This document shows, piece after piece, positions 24,197 to 35,502 of a DNA stretch of 64,000 nucleotides. The notes under the pieces were generated by a model. That model was not told where the DNA came from and did not search any database. It saw nothing but the letters and a program-made list of their open reading frames with translations. The translations under genes and the position numbers were made by a program. How positions within the stretch are numbered: the stretch's first letter is position 1; each line of letters starts with the position of its first letter. Source of the stretch: Pieris napi. Taxonomy: Eukaryota > Arthropoda > Insecta > Lepidoptera > Pieridae. The DNA lies in NCBI RefSeq assembly GCF_905475465.1, contig NC_062236.1, forward strand, positions 4,040,001 to 4,104,000, given 5' to 3'.

Positions 24197-24294
24197 AATT
24201 CGTTTATTAAGTTTCGATATTCGTAAGAAGTTCTCCAAAATACAGAATTCGTTTATTAAGTTTCGATATTCGTAAGAAGTTCTCCAAAATACAG
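24197..24294 (+). repeat. Perfect 49-bp tandem duplication
   Basis: The unit beginning aattcgtttattaagtttcg is present twice head to tail (24197-24245 and 24246-24294) with no mismatch that I can see. It is a recent local duplication with no coding content. Confidence 0.85.
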
Positions 24295-24299
24295 ATATA

Positions 24300-26303
24300 T
24301 AGAAATACGCAACGAGCGAGCTACTAAGCTTTAAATCTAGTATTCAGTAGTGGTAGAAAAACTAGTTCTACTAGTGATTTTTTTAGACCATGTAATAAGA
24401 CTTATATATTAGCTGTGTTTCTTGTTTACCTCGTATTCTTTAACTTATTTTGGAACGTGCCATTCATGTATATTTTATAAAATAACCTTCGCCAATTTCA
24501 AAAACTCGGTTAAAATTTGACAATGAGTTCTAAGTCTCGCTTCAGAAAAGTCTTTCAATTTGGAAGCTGATCTCTAGAATGTGTTCAACTTGGCCCAAAT
24601 TTATTGGGTACAATAGAACCTTATTCAGTTTAAAAGGACTATTGTAACTGTATTGACTCGATGGCGAATTGTTCGGCGAGTGACCACGCTTTACTATTTT
24701 ACGTCATGTAAATCAATTTTTTTATTGAGTAAAAAAAATACCGAGAAAGCATTCTTTCGACGCAGTGAATATCACATATTTACATATAAAATTAATAATT
24801 CATAAAGCAAAATGTTTTACGTTTAGAAGAAATATATATCAAAGTGTCTTACAAATTTTTAAATTAAAGAATCTTTTTATAATGATAAATATACTTGCTT
24901 GCGAATTCTTCAATGTGTAATTAAAATAAATATTCTTACTAACGTGTATTTCGTAAGGGATATCAGAAGATAGTAAAATCTAAAAACCACACTGTTTCTC
25001 ATTTTAGTAGTCAATTAAAATGTCTTAGAATGTCTTAGCATGACTAAAATGAACTTTTGAAAAACGAAGCTGTTTTCTCTAAACTAGTTTCGTTATTCAA
25101 AAGTGTATAAGAATACAGCGATTTTTTTTTCACCAGCAACGTAAAAGCCTGATTTTAAAAAAGATTTAGCCATAAAGTTCAAAGCAAGGTTAATTGCTCA
25201 AATTCATTAAAACGTAAGCTTTTGTCTTTACTAGCGCATGATACCAGCTGGCACAAGCCTTCAAGTATTAAAATATTCACACTGATATGGGTTCAGAACT
25301 CAAACCGATTCTGACTAAATGGCTTCTTTATATTCCTTCTGTGCAGCGAAAATGTAAAATAGAAACAAATATTGGCTCTATTTTATAGCATACTAGTGGA
25401 GTTTCTTCATTTCATGTACATATATAAACGAATTAATTTCATTGATTTTTTTACCTTTTCATTTGAACCCAGAACTTTAATTCATGACAAACTTTCTTTT
25501 AATGTACTATGAAATTTTGTAGTACAATCATTAGTAATTTAAGAAGGTAATCATAGTCTTTTAGGTATAAATATCAATTAGTTTAATAAAACATATTTAG
25601 CCTAAAGTTGTATTTAGTATTATGTAACCATATTTTAGACAACAACTTGTTTATTACACTAATTAAATATTCTCCTTAATACTATATTAATTTTTAATAC
25701 TATATTGTTATATATTTATATATGCTTACCAATCGTTATGACTAATGAGTACTATATAAATTGAATCGTAAACCCTCAAAATTACTATTTTTTTTAAATT
25801 ACTTTATTTTACACAAAAATAGTATATAATCATAATAAGTTACATTAGCAAACCGCTGTGGTTTATATTGATATAACCATAACAGTCTTGTTTAGAAGCG
25901 CGACAAATGCATATAAAAGTAGTTTTTTAATTTGCTGTTTATATTAGTTGGCGTTAGGCAATCTAATATGTGATACTTAAAATGCATGCCATTTAACTAT
26001 TAAAATGATTTTAAATTGCAATTTAGTATTCCACAGAACTTGGCAGCGATCGTAAAACCTTTTACATCTACCTGTATGAAACTTGCACGAGGTGAATTTC
26101 GATGCGTGACCCGAGTGCGATATATGAGAAATATTATCTCAACAGAAACACGGGCTGTTTTGCCCTGAAAACATTCAAGAATATATACACGATATATACA
26201 AAGAAAATTTTATAAGCCAGTAATGCTTCTTTAAGTAAGTAAGCGTCATAATTGCAAGCGTTCAACATATTACCTATACTCAGCAATCAATTATATAAGT
26301 AAA
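24300..26303. other. Unassigned AT-rich DNA
   Basis: No gene or bounded element recognised. Confidence 0.4.
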
Positions 26304-26520
26304 CTAGCAAACTCGGCGAACTCCGTTTCGCCACCAGATGGCTTCGTTTTATGTAACATTTCGTTTGGTGATCCCGTTTTTCTGTTGAAATTTTTCCTGA
26401 ATTTTCTATAAACCTCACGGAGCCCGAAACCTTTCCAACGAATGCAAAACCGTAGAAATCGGTTCGTGCGTTCTGGAGTTATAGCGTCAGGAAGGAAAAC
26501 CCGACTTATTTTTATATAGT
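26304..26520 (-). mobile_element. Helitron-like remnant, third family
   Basis: Begins CTAG (26304-26307) after an A-run and contains 'aactcggcgaactccgtttcgccaccag ... ggttcgtgcgttctggagttatagcgtcaggaagg', an interspersed repeat that on the minus strand ends in CTAG. Its other end abuts the next Helitron-like copy at 26524, so the 5' boundary is uncertain. Confidence 0.5.
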
Positions 26521-26523
26521 AAA

Positions 26524-26857
26524 CTAGCTGACCCGGCAGACGTTGTTTTCCCATGCAGGTATATTATTTCTAGGAAACATTTTTTAGTTCAATAAAAATA
26601 ACTATCTACAATAATAAAAAATAGAGGTAGATCGTAGAGGGATTAAAATTAAGGGTCGTATGTATTTTTTAATGCCACAAAAAAAATGTTATGCAAAATA
26701 TATATATTTTTTTGGGTGGACATCCCTTATCACTTATGGGTATGAAAAATAGATAGTAGCCGATTCTGAGACTTACTGAATATGCATGAGAATCGGTCGA
26801 GCCGTTTTGGAGGAGTATGGGAACGAACATTGTGACACGAGAATTTTATATATTTGA
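26524..26857 (-). mobile_element. Non-autonomous Helitron-like element (334 bp)
   Basis: Minus-strand start A|TCAAATATATAAAATTCTCG and end gtctgccgggtcagCTAG|T. Same family as 19138-19575, 21402-21707 and 34405-34743. It lies directly next to the third-family remnant at 26304-26520. Confidence 0.75.
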
Positions 26858-26977
26858 TATTACTTTATAAAGCCTTTACTTTACTTTATAAAACACAGAG
26901 TAAAGTTTTCTCTGATTTACAAACGAATACATATATTAACTGTAACTGTACTGAAATAATAAAATCGATAACACTTT

Positions 26978-26980
26978 AAT
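26978..26980. repeat. Target-site duplication AAT (left) of the Harbinger element
   Basis: AAT here is repeated at 29884-29886, immediately outside the inverted terminal repeats. Confidence 0.7.
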
Positions 26981-27004
26981 AGCGGCCTTCACACGTACAG
27001 TTCG
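26981..27004 (+). repeat. Left terminal inverted repeat of the Harbinger element
   Basis: The 24-bp end pairs with 29860-29883 with one mismatch (position 17, A versus G). Confidence 0.9.
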
Positions 27005-27166
27005 ATCCGTATGAAACAGTCCGCGCCATTCCGATCTGTCGTCCAATCCGTCCGTGTAGACGTGACAAGCGCGTGGTGGTTTGACATTTCGATTCGGCGC
27101 ATTGGTGTGTACGAACGTTTGTACAGTTTTATGCGGGTGCCTCGTGTGGATGACAATTATTTCAAA

Positions 27167-29097
27167 ATGGCAGTTTGGAGCGTGGAAGCAGTGACAGGTT
27201 TTATAAGGATATATCGGGAACATCCATGTTTATGGCAAGTTAAAAATAAGTCGGCTTATACAAACCGTAATTTAAAACAAAAAGCATACGGCGAACTCAT
27301 AGAATATAGCAAAAATGTTGGTTTTACAACGGCGAACAGGGATTTTGTCACGAAAAAAATACAAAATCTAAGGGGAGCATTCCGCAAGGAGTTAAAAAAA
27401 GTGTCTGAAACCAGAAATAAAAGCGGAAGTGCACAGGATGATATATATAAACCAAGTCTTTGGTATTATGATCAAATGTTATTTACCAAAGACCAAGAAT
27501 TGCCGACTCCAAGTATTTCCAATATAGACATAGAAAATGAAAATTCCCAATACACAAACGTCGCTTCACAGTTATTTTCTCGAACTAACTCAGTATCACC
27601 TCCACGAGATGTCTCACCATCACCACTACAGGATACTACTAATATAGCATCGCTACCAATTAATGCCGAAAATACAAATACTAAGGTAAGATAATAAATA
27701 CACGTTTTTCACAGAAAACCTTTTTATTACGTATAAGTAAGTGATTATTATCATTTTAAAATTAAATTAAATGATTATTACATAAAAATTAAAGGTTTGT
27801 CCATATTAACAGCTATGATCTACCAGCGTTTATCATAGTTTCTTGCCAAGAAACCTTACCTATTGTATTGAAATATGTTTTGTATTCATCTCTACTCTGT
27901 TTAGCTAAGGAAGGCACATTTCTGGCCGAATATCTGTCCAATGGAGTTAGTTCAGAGCTGTTTTGGCGCCAATCTCCGTCTAAAACAGTACTCGATTCAA
28001 TATTTTCTCTGTCCACGGTTGATGCTGACATATAAAAATTACTTCTCTTTCTTAAAAAATTATGAATACTACATATTGCTAGTACTATGTAACATATATT
28101 TTCTGGTTTCATGTTAATAGGTGTACGTAGTATCTGAAATCTAGAGGCAATTATGCCAAAAGTATTTTCAACAACATTACGAGCACGTGAGAGTCTGTAA
28201 TTGAAGATTCGTTTTTCATGATCAAGTTCTCTTTGCGGGTAGGGGGTCAAAAGGTTTTCATTCAATGCAAAACCTTCATCACCAATGAACACGTAATTTA
28301 AATAATGATCATTCTCGCTTCTCTCGGGTAAATTTAATTGTCCTCTTAATAATTTGTTGTAAAAGGTTGTGTATTCAATAACACCCCCATCGGACATCCT
28401 GCCATTTTTACCAACGTCAACAAAAATAAACTCATAGTTTGAGTCTACCAGAGCCATTAAAACCATACTATAAAAGTTCTTATAATTGTAATATTTTGCT
28501 CCAGAATTGGCAGGAGGAATAATTCTTATATGTTTTCCGTCCAGTGCGCCTCCACAGTTAACAAAGTTCCAATGATCATGGAAACCTTTAGCAATTTCCA
28601 GCCATTCTTCTTTGCTTGTAGGAAACTGTAAAAAATATTCATTTTTATTACATTTTTTTCAGGAATCAACCCCTACTCCACGGGGAACGAAGAGGAAGTC
28701 AAATATAATTGACACTCAAATTAAGTTCATTAATGTATGCACAGAAGCACTTCAAAAAAATAGCAGACAGATGACAGAATATGAAGCTCTAGGAGTGACA
28801 ATTTCAAAAAAATTTGAAAAAATGGACAAAGTCCAAGCTCTATATGCAGAATCAATTATACATACAGTTATGCGCAAAGGCATTTTAAAACAACTAACAG
28901 AAACGTCAGATATATGTGATAAACAATGCAATAAAGTTGTATTTCATACTAACATTTCTGGGCCATCGTCATCGTCTACCCCACTTCAAGAAAACTCTGA
29001 TATAATTTTATCTGAACCTCAACATACTCATAACACAGAAAATACAGAATCTATTCTCAAAGAATACTACCATAACTATGATGACGCTAACTTTTGA
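27167..29097 (+). CDS. Harbinger MADF-domain (Myb/SANT-like) DNA-binding protein, 2 exons, 317 aa
   Basis: Exons 27167-27685 and 28663-29097 are joined in phase 0. The donor is AAG|GTAAGA and the acceptor TTTTTTTCAG|GAA. I chose the ATG at 27167 (MAVWSVEAVTGF) because the MADF domain starts just after it; an upstream in-frame ATG at 27011 lies almost inside the terminal repeat. The MADF domain spans about residues 11-105 (FIRIYREHPCLWQV ... KIQNLRGAFRKELKKV ... PSLWYYDQMLF). The C-terminal exon has a PRGTKRK basic patch and a helical region (QIKFINVCTEALQKN). In Harbinger elements this protein helps the transposase enter the nucleus and bind the ends. The intron (27686-28662) contains the whole second exon of the antisense transposase gene. 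No stop or frameshift seen. Confidence 0.9.
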
Positions 29098-29603
29098 ATT
29101 CATTTAAATTTGATTAAAAATGATTATGTTAATTTTGTCTCGTATTCGTAATTAAAAAGGTAAATTAATTAAAATTGTGTTTTAATACTTACCCTCATGT
29201 AATCTTTCCTCAACGTTTCGTAAATCGCTTTACACGTTTCCGGTATTATCTTGCTTAGAGCTGATGTAGAAATGCCAGAAGAAAATTTTAAATCTTCAAA
29301 TGAACGTCCAGTTGCCAGATATCTTAATGTTGCGGAAAGACGTTCTTCTGGTGTTATGCATTTTCTCATAACTGTATCTTGCTTAGTAATTCTGTGACGG
29401 ATAAGTTCCAATAAGCAATCAAAATTATCGCCGTCCATCCGTAGGTAATTTTTAAAATCTTCTGGATAGTTTTCTCGTATTTCTTTTAACATGGGTAAAT
29501 GTCCAAATTTTCGTCTATATTTCTTAACCCATACACGTCTCCTTTTTAGATTATTAAAACCAACCACAAAACCAGCTAACGCGATCACTAGACGTGTATC
29601 CAT
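27813..29603 (-). CDS. Harbinger DDE transposase (DDE_Tnp_4 type), 2 exons, 407 aa
   Basis: Exons 29603-29193 and 28625-27813 are joined in phase 0 (donor ATGAGG|GTAAGT, acceptor TTTTTTACAG|TTTCCT). The start at 29603 (MDTRLVIALAGFVV) fits the family; the frame is open upstream to an ATG at 29870 in the terminal repeat, so a longer N-terminus cannot be excluded. An HTH-like region covers about residues 80-125 (TPEERLSATLRYLATG ... ISTSALSKIIPETC). The catalytic candidates are D166 (GALDGKH), D253 (FIGDEGFAL) and E290 (RNVVENTFG), all in the expected motifs. The length of 407 aa is normal for the family. The intron (28626-29192) encloses the second exon of the MADF gene. Confidence 0.92.
28626..28662. 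promoter_or_regulatory. 37-bp segment shared by two opposing introns (back-to-back 3' splice sites)
   Basis: On the plus strand it reads as the pyrimidine tract and AG of the MADF intron (attacatttttttcag). On the minus strand it is the tract and AG of the transposase intron (atattttttacag). It is the only sequence that is intronic in both genes, and it separates exon 2 of the one from exon 2 of the other. Confidence 0.75.
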
Positions 29604-29859
29604 TTCTACTGTACCGGTTAAAACTGAAAGAAAACTTTTAAAATTGGTCGACATTCCACGCGCCATTCCATACTGCGATCTAAACTCTCGAAAAGCATTT
29701 ATACGTACAGTTTTATCTACAGGAAAGCGAAATAGACAGTTTGAACCGCAGTTCAAATTGTTATTACAATTGAAGCGTAAAGTAGAAGCACAGATCAGCG
29801 CGCGGTCTAGTCTGCACAGATTTATCTGCAGATTGGTGCGCAGTTCCAGAAATGCCATT

Positions 29860-29883
29860 CCGAACTGCACGTGTGAAGGCCGC
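29860..29883 (-). repeat. Right terminal inverted repeat of the Harbinger element
   Basis: Pairs with 26981-27004; followed by the AAT duplication (29884-29886). Confidence 0.9.
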
Positions 29884-29886
29884 TAA

Positions 29887-32800
29887 TGTCTTAGAATAGG
29901 GCATTCTTGTGTGTGTGCCTGTAAACATAAAACCTATAGCGAAACCTACCTGTCAAAATCCCATGATCACTTGACAAATGTGAGACATTGTTCACCTTTA
30001 ATGTAACTAGCTGTATTCAGAGTCCTCTTTAGAATTGTCGGTTACCTACTATTAAGTATGGAAGACTATCACAATAGATTTAATTGAAAGCTAACAAAAC
30101 TATACTCCGTTGATGAATTAGACTGTATTTGCTTTAGCTAAATTAACAATTATATATGTAACATTAAACTTAACATTCACGGATGGCGTACAGCTGCCAA
30201 TCTTGCTAACTTGCTAACTTGCCTTGTGTAATTTTACGTACATATAAATTAAATTATATTCACTTTTAACGTTATGGAGAGTTCTAGTGACTAGTAACCT
30301 ACTTTAATTCGAATACCCGAGTAACGCCATAAGTGAAAATGTATGTGCAAAGTCGCTTTAATGGGTTATGAAGGGTTCAGTAACATTTCATATATTATAA
30401 CAAATTGTCATACTCTACAACGCCAAGTGCATTGAGCAATTTGGCACGTTACTTAAGCGCTGTAGCCAACTTAAAAAATGTATCCTTTAATGATGCAAGA
30501 CGGATTAAAATCTTGATGAAAGTTTGTATGGTTAATTAGCTTCAAAGCATTCTCTTGTATTTTATCAACTTTGATGCAATTCTTAAACAATATTTGTATT
30601 TTTTGAGCAACAACAGCTCATGTAAACTAATTAGAGTTTCTAAATTGAAATAACATGTTTGTGATGACAATGCGTGCGTTTTGTGTTTGGTATGTCGCTT
30701 TCTAGCCAACGACAGCGCATTAATCTCATGACATGTAAAGTGGATTTCACAATATACACGTCATCATTTTTATTATTTAATTGAATTGTATTTGTACGCA
30801 AAATCAATCGCGATAATGTAACATAGTTTGAAAAAGCGAGAAGTGAAATCGCCTTAACGACGCGACTGGTTTTGCGGTTGACGTTTTATCGTCGCATTAC
30901 GTGAGTGATAAAAACAAAAGACAAAACGCTGTTCTTCTTTACGTATTCTGATTGGTCAAATGAATCGATGGATGGAACTACTGGTATTCTGTTAAGGCTA
31001 GTGTTATATAGATAAGAAATCATTTTTATTTATAATTTAGTTTTCAAACCGTTTAATTTATGCGCTATATTCCGCCTGCAAGTATTCACTAAACAAACAA
31101 CCATGTCAGGTGAGCCACTTCAATGCGTATAACGCCAATTATTCTGGCAAAAGTACGAGAAACAATGCAGTGTCAACATGACCTCCAGTTAGACATGACA
31201 ACATCAGGAATACTTTATAAATTTTATATAAACCTTGATAAAGTTTCCCATTTTCTAAATAATAAAAATAAACTAATGTGGTTTTTATAATACCGTATTC
31301 ATCCGATAGGGCATGAGTCGTCATTTTTGATAGTAATATTGCAATTTAAAAAAAGAGACCCAAACAATTCGTTACAACTATCATAGTTTTTGTATCTACC
31401 TTCCCGAAGCCATAATTGTTTCGCCCGAAATCGAAGACTAGGTTTTAACAAATCCATTGAGGCCAATAGCAGTAACATTTAATTTGGTGACACGAGAACT
31501 ATATTATGTTATAACACGCGACAAAAATGTACAGGTATTTGGGGCTTATATTGTACACCATAGACTTACTTATGTAAAAATTTATTTTTCTTTATTTCTA
31601 ATTATTACTTAATGTAGGTATAGAGGATTGAACAAGGTGCATATACATGGTTCTTAAAAAAATAATTATAAATGTTAAATTTGTAGTTAAAAAAAGATAA
31701 TATACATTGAAAAATAATATTGCATCAGAATATTCGCATCAATACTGGCGAGCAGTGGCGTCCGTTTGTCTACATATATATGGCTTAGTTATAACCAAAC
31801 CACGCAAATAACTACGCATTGTAAACGCTATTAATTAAATCTTACTTTATTTATATAAAAGGGTTAGCCGTTAAATTATGATTTCTAAGACAGAAAACGT
31901 AAGAAGTCACAATATAGCGTGCTTATCTGTGATTCTAATCGAGTTTTCCCGGAAGCTTACGCGACGGAAGTGCTTGGTTTTCTTTGTATATAAACTTTAA
32001 GTATAATCTTTACACGTTATAACACATTTAATACTAAATTGGTTACTAACACCAAGCTTAAGCTATTGCATAATCGTTAAAAAGTAATGATAAGTGTATA
32101 ATTTCTTGATTTGAATTCCAATATTTATTAATATATGAATATTTCTTTCAAAGCTAAACTACGCTCACATAACGACATTTTAATACTGTTAAAGCGTAGT
32201 TCAAAGCCCCTTAACCGATTTTATCATAGTGAAACAAGGTTTTACCTGAATTACAAAGAGGGCTTATTAAAATAAATTATAACCCAGAAAGTGACTTACC
32301 TTGTCATTTTACCGCACAATCAACCAAACACGAACTAGTCCGGCTTGTGCCACGCTGTATTGAACCTTATACCTCCTTGCCACATGTGTCAAAATCTTGC
32401 CACGCCAATACTCCTGGGGAAACACTTGATTTTACAATCTACTGGTCCATTTTGTTACGAATGGGTGATTCTATATTTAAATTTTTAACGTCGCAATCGC
32501 TCCGCTTTAAAAGGCGTAGTACGGGCGTAGCCGCATAGCGTAGACTACGGTCTACGACGAATATATTTTTAGTGATGCTATTAAAGCTATCGAAACTTTA
32601 AGCATTATCAATGTGTTGAGGAATCGATATAAAATATACAAAATCGTAATTTCAGGTTCAGCCGAAGCAACAGTAAAATCCAATCAAGCGCAAAGCATTG
32701 TGCGTGTATGTATATGTTTATTTCCCAATTTATGTAGAAAATATGAAATAAATTGTATTTTTTTAATAAACTTATACAAATTTATGAATTAAATATTTAA

Positions 32801-33450
32801 CAATGAGTTAACAACATGTGTTGGTGACCCAAAACTTAACAGTTGTCTAAAGAAAAAACTTTTTAACCGGATTGAAGTTATGTATTATTATAAATTTACA
32901 ACTATTTAACATAATTTTAAATTTCAATGTGTAAAGGTTATGTTAATCAAAGACAATACTATTAACAGTTGTCGTCGGAAAATGAAGACAGAAAAACATG
33001 GTTAATTTTAAATACGTCGATAGCTATATGTGGAGAGACATCACTAGCACTTACAGTAGCCGGCACATGCGCAAAGGTAACGCTCACACAAAGAATATTG
33101 AGAAGAAAGTTCGGTGCAAAGATCGGAATGAGCCTCCCAATTAAGGCTTTGTTTAGATTGATTGCGGTTACTTTCAAGTGGAACGCGTTTTATATGTCTA
33201 CGAGTTATGTTGTCTATTAAAAATAAATAGGCTATATGCAAGACTGTGGCGTGATATAGAACTATATGTCATAACGAATATTATTGACAAAGCACACTTC
33301 TGCATCTGTTCTGATTTTTCGTTGTATAGCAAGTAGGTGGTTCATCTCAGCCCAACAAACGTTAATGAGTTTTGTATTGTATAACGGAAAATAGACGTTG
33401 CGAATTAATAATGTTTATATATTTCTGTGTAATAATATAATAATACAACC
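29887..33450. other. Unassigned AT-rich DNA
   Basis: No host gene recognised. A solo arm of the palindromic MITE of 22188-22502 is present at 32864-32930 (ttttttaaccggattgaagttatg). The overlapping opposite-strand frames at 32962-33241 have no motif. Confidence 0.4.
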
Positions 33451-33825
33451 AAAAAAAAGGGTGCGTGTAATTATGTACGCGCGTAAGAAGTTATATTTCT
33501 TTGGCATTATTACAAATAGTTTTTGATTGCATGCAAATAATTAATTACAATTAAATAATCAAAGACTGGAAAAGGAGACATTATAGTCAATAAATTTCAG
33601 TTTACATTTGAAAAATTAAATAAATAAATATTTAATAATATTCTCTTACATTAAGTGAAACATAAATTCTATTATTCGAATGTTGTTTTTAAATTATGAC
33701 CAATGCCGTAGCATCTTCCGTGGGCAACTTCATTCTGTTAATTTTGTGTCACGGTGCGCGCGCATCGTAAAATTTCACTCTCATAAATTTTTCATAACGC
33801 GCCTAAAGAAGTATAACGTCAAAAA
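33451..33825 (+). repeat. 'GAAGTTATACTTC' MITE family, copy 1 (about 375 bp)
   Basis: Starts with an A-run, gggtgcgtgtaattatgtacgcgcg and gaagttatatttctttggc. Ends gtcacggtgcgcgcgcatcg ... acgcgcctaaagaagtataa. The inner ends form imperfect inverted repeats (GAAGTTATACTTCTTT versus AAAGAAGTATAACTTC). It is closely similar to the copies at 37357-37745 and 40504-40869. No real ORF. The superfamily is not known to me. Confidence 0.7.
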
Positions 33826-33909
33826 CTATTAATTAAAATAAATAATAATTTTCTTAACATTACCGAATTTGAATGTGTAAATATCGCGCATAAAAATAAT
33901 ATTTTATTG

Positions 33910-33975
33910 ACTGGAGTCGTCGGGGTTGAGTCGCACCCTTAACCACTCAGCTAAGAGTGCGTTGAAGCGTAATAT
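33910..33975 (-). repeat. tRNA-Ser-like SINE head fragment
   Basis: The minus strand reads cttagctgagtggttaagggtgcgactcaaccccgacgac, with a good box A (TAGCTGAGTGG) and a degenerate box B. It lacks an acceptor stem, so it is not a functional tRNA gene. Confidence 0.45.
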
Positions 33976-34404
33976 TTTATTCCTGTTTGGTATTTTATAT
34001 GGACCCTATTTGGGTAAAAGGCTCTTTCAGAAGCGTAACATATGTGCGTAATTTAAGTATCTTACTAATTGAAAGAATCTGGACACTGAATAATTTAAAA
34101 TTTTATAGACCTTTAAAGTTGATTCATTTGTGTGTTCTAATCGATATTTTATAAGAACTAGTCTTTTTTCAACTAGGACTATTGTTAACCTATGTACGTG
34201 ACTCACAACTCTGAGGTCGTGCGAACCCCAGCTACGCAGAAATAGATTCTATATTCGGAAATGCTTACTAAGAGTGCGAAGGTGAAGAGAGAAGGACAAT
34301 AAGTAAGAAAAATTTACAGTTGGTTTATGGCTACTTACTTGCTTTGAGAAAATGATGATGGAAATACAAACAGAAATCCCTTAATTTAACATTCTATATT
34401 GAAA

Positions 34405-34743
34405 CTAGCTAACCCGGCAAACGTCGTTTTGCCATGTACCTATATTATTTCTAGGAAACATTTTTTAGTTCAATAAAAATATCTACTATAATAAAAAATA
34501 GGGGTTGATTGTAGAGGGGTGATAATGAAGGGTTATATGTATTTTTTGCAAAAAGTTTTGTCTAAAAATATAAATTAAAATTTAGGGGTGGGACGGACCA
34601 CCCTTAACATTTAGGGGGATGAAAAAGATGTTTTCCGATTCTCAGACTTACTGAATATGCATAAAAAATTTCATAAGAATCGGTAATGCCGTTTCGGAGG
34701 AATATGGGAACGAACATTGTGCAACAATTTTATATATTAGGGA
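34405..34743 (-). mobile_element. Non-autonomous Helitron-like element (339 bp)
   Basis: Minus-strand start A|TCCCTAATATATAAAATT and end tttgccgggttagCTAG before T. Contains the family block 'aggggtgggacggaccacccttaacatttaggggg'. Confidence 0.72.
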
Positions 34744-35502
34744 TGATACTGTGCATACAAAAAAACCTCCTACTAAAATTGGTTCTATTGAGGTTCATAA
34801 TAAGAGATTTTACTATGACTAATTAAGCCAGTACTGTCCAGACCACAACGAAGCAAGGCTTGCCTTCATCTAAACAAGGAGAGTGAAATTTGTCAGTGTG
34901 ACGAATAAAAAACTAATAGAATTTTTAAGTTTTTGATATGTTTTGATATATTTATGTTATGTTTTTGTATACAAAATCTGCATTTAAAATGTTATAAAAC
35001 CTGTAGAAATTCATATAAAGTGAATCTAGGACGAAGCTCGGAAAACTGTCCCTACAAATTGTGTATGAATACATGCAATCGATAAAATTCTACTGCAATA
35101 AGGCACAGCCATCGCATAATTGCCCTCACTGTGGAAAATTGTTTATTTTACCCACGCTTATTAATTACTAGCCATACAATTTTATGTGGACAAAAGAATA
35201 AAATAATACTTTTATAAAACATAGGTCTTACTAATAAAGATTTATGCACATCGTATAAGCCTGTTATAAGAAAAATGTTACTAATAATTCCTGAATTGAC
35301 AAGTTTGATGTATACGGCTGTTATAACAGGGGTTTTGGTTTGTATGAAGACTTGTACAATGCTTATACAACGCAGAGGCCTAGTTTGACGGGTGTATAAG
35401 ACAAAAATTGCGTCATTTGATGTGATTTCTCGTTTGATAGCATTTTTTGACTGTTTAGTTCAAGGAAAGATTTAAGTTAGCAGGTATTTGTGATTGTTGA
35501 AA

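Larger units (their letters stand above)
26981..29883. mobile_element. Apparently autonomous PIF/Harbinger transposon (2903 bp)
   Basis: The 24-bp terminal inverted repeats begin AGCGGCCTTCACACGTACAG (left 26981-27004, right 29860-29883) and differ by one base. AAT flanks both ends. Inside are the two genes expected of an animal Harbinger: a MADF (Myb/SANT-like) protein on the plus strand and a DDE transposase on the minus strand. Each has two exons, neither contains a stop or frameshift, and the catalytic residues are present. The genes read inward from the two ends and their exons interlock. Near-identical ends and intact frames suggest recent activity. Confidence 0.92.

Noticed and set aside
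29491..29886. 131-aa plus-strand ORF inside the Harbinger element
   Set aside because: It is the antisense of transposase exon 1, which has the catalytic-family motifs; no independent motif.
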